Below are positions 60,252 through 64,000 of a stretch of 64,000 nt of DNA, piece by piece (the first letter of the stretch is position 1; every line of letters starts with the position of its first letter). Source of the stretch: Hyphococcus sp. Its GTDB lineage: Bacteria > Pseudomonadota > Alphaproteobacteria > Caulobacterales > Parvularculaceae. The stretch lies in assembly GCA_021776245.1 (NCBI GenBank), contig JAJFGF010000054.1:62001-126000 (forward strand). Reading direction: 5' to 3'. A model generated the notes under the pieces. It saw only the letters and a list, made by a program, of their open reading frames with translations, made no database searches and was not told the DNA's origin. The translations under genes were made by a program, and so were the position numbers.

Positions 60252-61364
60252 TTACGCGAGGGCTTGTGTCAGATCGGCAACCAGATCATCGACATGCTCG
60301 AGACCGACCGAGAGGCGTAACAGAGCTTCCGGCGTCGTCGTCCCGGGGCCTTCGAGAGATGCGCGATGCTCAACGAGGCTTTCCACACCGCCAAGACTGG
60401 TGGCGTTGATAAAAAGCCTGAGCTTTGAGGCAGCCTTGAGCGCCGCATTGCGCCCGCCTTTGAGTTCGAAAGAGACCATGCCGCCCCCGGCTTTCATCTG
60501 GCGCCGGGCGATGGCGCAACCTGGGCTTTTTTCAAGCCATGGGTATCGGACAGCCGCCACCGCCGGGTGGTTGTTTAGCATCGCGGCGATAGTCTCTGCG
60601 TTACGGCAATGCTGCTCCATTCGGCAATAGAGCGTTTGTATTCCACGCGAAATCAGCCAGGCGTTAAACGGCGCCAGCACACCGCCTGTCAGGGTGCGGA
60701 ATTTCCCAAGGCTTTCGGCAAATGCATGATCGTCGCGCACGACAATCGCACCGCCCTGAACGTCGCTGTGACCACCCATATATTTTGTCGCCGAATGAAG
60801 AACATAGTCGGCGCCGAGCGCGAGCGGGTTTTGCAACGCTGGCGTTGCAAATGTGTTATCGACGATCACTTTGGCGCCGGCGCCTGCGGCCATCGCCGCG
60901 ACCTTTTGAATATCAATCAGATCGATTTTGGGATTGGACGGCGTTTCGAGCCAGACCAGCGCTGCTTCTTTCGAAAGCGCCGCCGCACTCGCCTCCGGGT
61001 CGCAAAAATCCACAAAGTCGACACTCACCCCGCGCTTGGGCAAATCCTCTCGGGCGAGTGTCTTCACATCGAAATAAAGATCATTGTGGAGAACCGCTCG
61101 CGCGCCCGATGGCAGCGACATCAACATCGCTGCCGCCGCCGCCATGCCTGAGGAAAACGCAATGCCCGCGACGCCGCCTTCAAGCGCTGCAATGCGCGCT
61201 TCAAAATCGCTGACATTTGGATTGTCGTGGCGGACATAAATGTAGCCGTTGATCGGTTCATTTGCCGGCCCATGCTGATAGGTCGTGGATAGATGGATCG
61301 GCGGCGCCACAGCGCCGTCGCGTCGGGTCACTGGCTGGTGGATCGCAATAGTTTCCGGTTTCAT
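60252..61364 (-). CDS. Cys/Met-metabolism PLP-dependent enzyme (cystathionine gamma-synthase/lyase type)
   Basis: A 370-residue fold-type I PLP enzyme. Motifs: IHLSTTYQHGPANEPINGYI, GGVAGIAFSSGMAAAAAMLM, IVDNTFATPALQNPLALGAD, the PLP lysine in LHSATKYMGGHSDVQGGAIV, and the C-terminal LGGVESLVEHRASLEGPGTT and RLSVGLEHVDDLVADLTQAL. The start is ATG 61364 with GAGGAG nine bases upstream. It could be cystathionine gamma-synthase, gamma-lyase or methionine gamma-lyase; sequence alone does not decide. Monocistronic and convergent with chrA. Confidence 0.92.
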   Translation of the reverse strand: MKPETIAIHQPVTRRDGAVAPPIHLSTTYQHGPANEPINGYIYVRHDNPNVSDFEARIAALEGGVAGIAFSSGMAAAAAMLMSLPSGARAVLHNDLYFDVKTLAREDLPKRGVSVDFVDFCDPEASAAALSKEAALVWLETPSNPKIDLIDIQKVAAMAAGAGAKVIVDNTFATPALQNPLALGADYVLHSATKYMGGHSDVQGGAIVVRDDHAFAESLGKFRTLTGGVLAPFNAWLISRGIQTLYCRMEQHCRNAETIAAMLNNHPAVAAVRYPWLEKSPGCAIARRQMKAGGGMVSFELKGGRNAALKAASKLRLFINATSLGGVESLVEHRASLEGPGTTTPEALLRLSVGLEHVDDLVADLTQALA

Positions 61365-61556
61365 AGGCGCCAACTCCTCAATGTCTCTAGTTGTATCCTG
61401 CCCGGAACTTCGTCTCTACCTCTAATCATCATGGGCAATCGCGCGGCGCCGCCTCAATTGTCGCGATTATCCTTGCCCCTTGGGGGCAGGCCCGACTAAT
61501 CTCCCCCAAATTTTGAGCAGGCGCGGCCATCGCGCGGCAATCAGGGGTTTGGCGGC

Positions 61557-63035
61557 ATGAATTTAGAAGCGTTTTACGAGCTGGTCGACAACATCAGCGG
61601 CTTTATCTGGGGCGGATATTGGGGCTTTTTGCCGGACGGCAAAGAAAACCAGATCATGCCATTGGCGCCAATGGTGTTTGTCCTCCTCGGTACTGGCCTC
61701 TATTTCATGATCCGCTTGAAAGCCCTGCCGATCCGCCGGCTCATTCCAGCCTTTGTGAATCTTTTCACCGGCAGCCGCAAAGCAAGCACGGATCCGGACG
61801 CTAAAGGTGAAATCACGCCGTGGAATGCGCTCTCGACGGCTTTGTCCGGTCAGGTCGGCACCGGTAATCTTGCTGGCGTTGCAACCGCGATTACCCTTGG
61901 TGGGCCGGGCGCGATCTTCTGGATGTGGGTAACCGCGGTTTTCGGCATGGCGGCGGCTTTTGCGGAATCCAGTCTTGCTGTGAAATTCCGAGAACAACAT
62001 CCCGATGGCCATATCCATGGCGGGCCGATGTTCTACATCAAGAATGGCCTCAGCAAGAAATGGACTTGGCTGGCGATCTTTTTCGCCGTTGGCACTGTTT
62101 TTTCCGCCATTGTCACTGGCAATATGACCCAGGCAAATTCAATCGCTACGGCCATTGAAGCGGCAACGGCTGATACTGCAATGCCGGTTGAGACATGGAT
62201 GTCGGGCCTTGTGATTGCGGTGCTTGCTTTCATCGTCATTATCGGCGGCATAAAATCAATCGGTTCAGTCGCTGGTAAAGTCGTGCCGGCCATGGCGCTG
62301 GGCTATATATTGACTGCAATCGTTATGCTCATTCTCAACGCCGAGCATGTGCCGGCGGCGTTTATGATGATTTTCAGCCATGCATTCGGGCTCGAACAGG
62401 CGACTGGCGGCATTGTCGGATACTCTGTTTTGCAGGCAATCCGTTTTGGCGTCGACCGCGGACTATTTTCCAATGAGGCCGGACAGGGATCGACCGCGAT
62501 CGCCCACGCTGCCGCCAAAACCGACGATCCCGTCAAGCAGGGCGAGATCGCCATGCTTGGAACATTCATCGACACCATTGTGATCTGCACCATGACAGCG
62601 CTGGTGATCCTGTCGGTGCAGGGCGAGTTTGCGTCTGGCGCGGGTACTGTGGAATACGCATGGCAGTCGACAACGCTTCAGGCTGCCCAGGTAACAACGG
62701 CAGTATTTAACCAGGGCTTGCCGCTTCAGATTTTTGGCGTTCCGCTAGGCGGCATTCTGATTGCATTCGCGCTATCTCTGTTTGCTTTCACGACAATTCT
62801 CGGCTGGTCCTATTACATGGAGCAGGCGGTTACGTATTTGGTCGGAGACTGGGCGGCCAAACCAATGCGCTTTGTCTGGGTCGGCATGGTGTTTGTCGGC
62901 GCCCTGCAACAGATCGATTTTGTCTGGAAGCTCGGCGGTATAGCCAATGCCTCGATGGCGTTCCCGAACCTGATTGCGATATTGCTGTTGAGTTCAGTGG
63001 TTGTCGCCATGGCGCGGGAAAAGGGACGAATATAG
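61557..63035 (+). CDS. Alanine/glycine:cation symporter (AGCS/AlsT)
   Basis: A 492-residue transporter with about ten helices. Signature stretches are WNALSTALSGQVGTGNLAGV, GGPGAIFWMWVTAVFGMAAA, FGVDRGLFSNEAGQGSTAIA and FAFTTILGWSYYMEQAVTYL, all conserved in Na+/alanine symporters. It starts with ATG 61557, preceded by a GGTTTGGCGGC region without strong ribosome site. Divergent from the PLP enzyme. Uptake of alanine or glycine with Na+ is likely. Confidence 0.95.
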   Translation: MNLEAFYELVDNISGFIWGGYWGFLPDGKENQIMPLAPMVFVLLGTGLYFMIRLKALPIRRLIPAFVNLFTGSRKASTDPDAKGEITPWNALSTALSGQVGTGNLAGVATAITLGGPGAIFWMWVTAVFGMAAAFAESSLAVKFREQHPDGHIHGGPMFYIKNGLSKKWTWLAIFFAVGTVFSAIVTGNMTQANSIATAIEAATADTAMPVETWMSGLVIAVLAFIVIIGGIKSIGSVAGKVVPAMALGYILTAIVMLILNAEHVPAAFMMIFSHAFGLEQATGGIVGYSVLQAIRFGVDRGLFSNEAGQGSTAIAHAAAKTDDPVKQGEIAMLGTFIDTIVICTMTALVILSVQGEFASGAGTVEYAWQSTTLQAAQVTTAVFNQGLPLQIFGVPLGGILIAFALSLFAFTTILGWSYYMEQAVTYLVGDWAAKPMRFVWVGMVFVGALQQIDFVWKLGGIANASMAFPNLIAILLLSSVVVAMAREKGRI

Positions 63036-63141
63036 GCGCGCGATACGCCGGGAATTGCGGCGTTACATTATGTGATCCGGCGTCTGTTGCCTGCCGCTTT
63101 CGGGGCAGGCTATGGTTGAGGCAAGTTATGGGAAAAGTGCA

Positions 63142-63831
63142 GTGAAGCGAGTTTGTGCGTTTGCGATATTGTCGGCGATGGCTTTGCCGGGAGCGGCAAT
63201 CGCGCAAGATGCGGTTGATGACGGCATCTATGTCCGCGTTGCAGCCGGCGCGGCGTTTGTCTCGGATTTTGAGCAGGATATTACCTACAATCCAAATCTG
63301 GTTTTCGCGATCGCGCCGCCGTCGCGACAGACCCTTGCAATTGGGGAAGGATTAACAGCAGCCGTTGCGCTCGGATTTGATTACGCTGACGGGATCCGTA
63401 CAGAACTCGAATATCGTTATGCGAAAACCGATATCGACAGTGTGACTGTCGGCGGCGGCTTTGCTTCGGACATGACATCATTTCCCGATGTCGACGTTAA
63501 GGCGCAATTGGTGATGGCCAACTTTTATTTCGATTTCGCCAATGACAGCCCATTTACGCCTTTCATTGGCGGCGGCGTCGGTGGCGCTTTTGTGACTAAT
63601 GAGGCTGGCGACACTGATGCGGCATTGGCGCTTCAAGGCCGCGCGGGCGTCTCCTATGATCTCGGCGACGGCGTTTCGTTCAGTACGGAGTATATTTATC
63701 TGCGGTCCAATGAATTGTCCTATGGGCCGACCGACGATGATTTTGCGCCAGCGGGACCGTTTGAATCGCGTATTGACGGTGACCGTTATCAATCATCATC
63801 GATGATGCTTTCCTTTCGCAAGAAATTCTAG
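63142..63831 (+). CDS. Outer-membrane beta-barrel protein
   Basis: A 229-residue protein with signal peptide (residues 1-22, ending AIAQDA). It has alternating amphipathic beta strands (YVRVAAGAAFVSDFEQDITY, ALGFDYADGIRTELEYRY, VMANFYFDFANDSPFTPFIG, GVSFSTEYIYLRSNE) and a C-terminal strand ending YQSSSMMLSFRKKF with the C-terminal Phe recognised by the BAM complex. An eight-stranded OmpA/OmpW-type barrel (Opa-like porin family) is likely. I choose the GTG at 63142 (GGGA eight bases upstream); an in-frame ATG at 63112 is also possible. Confidence 0.88.
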   Translation: MKRVCAFAILSAMALPGAAIAQDAVDDGIYVRVAAGAAFVSDFEQDITYNPNLVFAIAPPSRQTLAIGEGLTAAVALGFDYADGIRTELEYRYAKTDIDSVTVGGGFASDMTSFPDVDVKAQLVMANFYFDFANDSPFTPFIGGGVGGAFVTNEAGDTDAALALQGRAGVSYDLGDGVSFSTEYIYLRSNELSYGPTDDDFAPAGPFESRIDGDRYQSSSMMLSFRKKF

Positions 63832-63846
63832 GACAGGCGCTACGCC

Positions 63847-64000
63847 ATGTCTCTTGAACTTTATCTCACCTTCGTCGCGGCCTCGGCGCTGTTGATCCTG
63901 ACGCCTGGGCCGATGGTCGCCTTTATTGTGGCGACGACATTGTCGCGCGGTTTGCGCCAGGGGCTTGTCGCGGTGGCCGGCTCGGCGATTGCATCGGCGA
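63847..64000 (+). CDS. LysE family translocator (N-terminus, cut by window edge)
   Basis: Only the first 51 residues are visible: MSLELYLTFVAASALLILTP and GPMVAFIVATTLSRGLRQGL, typical of RhtB/LysE amino-acid exporters, with the LTPGP motif between the first helix and the next. Fifteen bases separate it from the outer-membrane protein gene. Substrate unknown. Confidence 0.88.
   Translation, partial: MSLELYLTFVAASALLILTPGPMVAFIVATTLSRGLRQGLVAVAGSAIASA

Noticed and set aside
61365-61556. SAM riboswitch upstream of the Cys/Met PLP enzyme
   Set aside because: I compared the leader with SAM-I and SAM-II layouts and found none of the core helices; only a TGCCCC/GGGGCA hairpin at 61474-61488 without a T-run.

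Overview
The window is chromosomal DNA of an alphaproteobacterium with moderately high GC. Several gene orders seen here are typical of that class: hemC-hemD-mitofilin(Mic60)-hemY, ubiE-ubiB-coaBC, grpE-hrcA divergent from rph, tsaD/gpsA/yciI-like, and ihfB-LapA-trpF-trpB. A CC0125/CC1285-type lipoprotein, a zinc-finger protein like mitochondrial complex I subunit NDUFS6, and a GIN-domain surface protein fit a marine or aquatic lineage near Parvularculales, Caulobacterales or Hyphomonadales; that placement is inference. No rRNA gene, intact tRNA, CRISPR array, prophage or IS element was found.

Region by region. 1-5.6 kb (minus strand): ubiquinone and coenzyme A genes (ubiE, ubiB, an unknown, coaBC), followed by a membrane-tethered LuxR-type regulator, a VOC protein and a DUF4199 membrane protein cut by the window edge. 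5.7-11.9 kb: ihfB, a sulfotransferase-like P-loop protein convergent with a PKHD-type Fe(II)/2OG hydroxylase, a LapA-type membrane protein, trpF, a secreted histidine phosphatase, trpB and a dienelactone hydrolase; trpA is absent. 11.9-19.6 kb: GIN-repeat surface protein, exported M20 amidohydrolase, argG, ppa, a DsbA/HCCA-isomerase-like protein, an SDR without its catalytic Tyr, a small membrane-anchored Cys protein, a YciI protein and gpsA. 19.7-21.4 kb is an accessory patch between gpsA and tsaD: a TetR regulator, a 38-residue membrane peptide followed by a C-rich structured RNA and a strong terminator, and an Rrf2 regulator.

21.4-31.2 kb: tsaD, then the divergent hemC-hemD-Mic60-HemY operon, an acyl-CoA/ACP synthetase, pyrF and nth. 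31.3-38.7 kb: a membrane protein with gloA, a NatA/NatB-type ABC exporter, the NDUFS6-like protein, an orphan ABC ATPase, a PlsC-like acyltransferase, a Sel1-repeat/prolyl-4-hydroxylase fusion and a small membrane protein. 38.9-45 kb: M28 lipoprotein peptidase, pckA, grpE, hrcA and rph. 45-45.9 kb carries the decayed 3' end of a family 2 glycosyltransferase. 45.9-54.5 kb: MscS channel, lipoprotein, tandem PilZ protein, prolyl oligopeptidase, dicarboxylate symporter, an unknown exported protein and a secreted esterase. 54.7-57.5 kb: a tandem hairpin repeat, then two related cupins flanking ffh, then rpsP without its usual rimM-trmD partners. 57.7-64 kb: a 59-residue ORF, ornithine cyclodeaminase and chrA in one operon, a Cys/Met-metabolism PLP enzyme, an alanine symporter, an outer-membrane beta-barrel and a truncated LysE exporter.

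Most genes are housekeeping. The most interesting candidates are the small peptide/anti-Shine-Dalgarno RNA locus (20.5-20.84 kb), the twin cupins around ffh, the tethered LuxR/VOC/DUF4199 set, and the sulfotransferase-like/PKHD pair.
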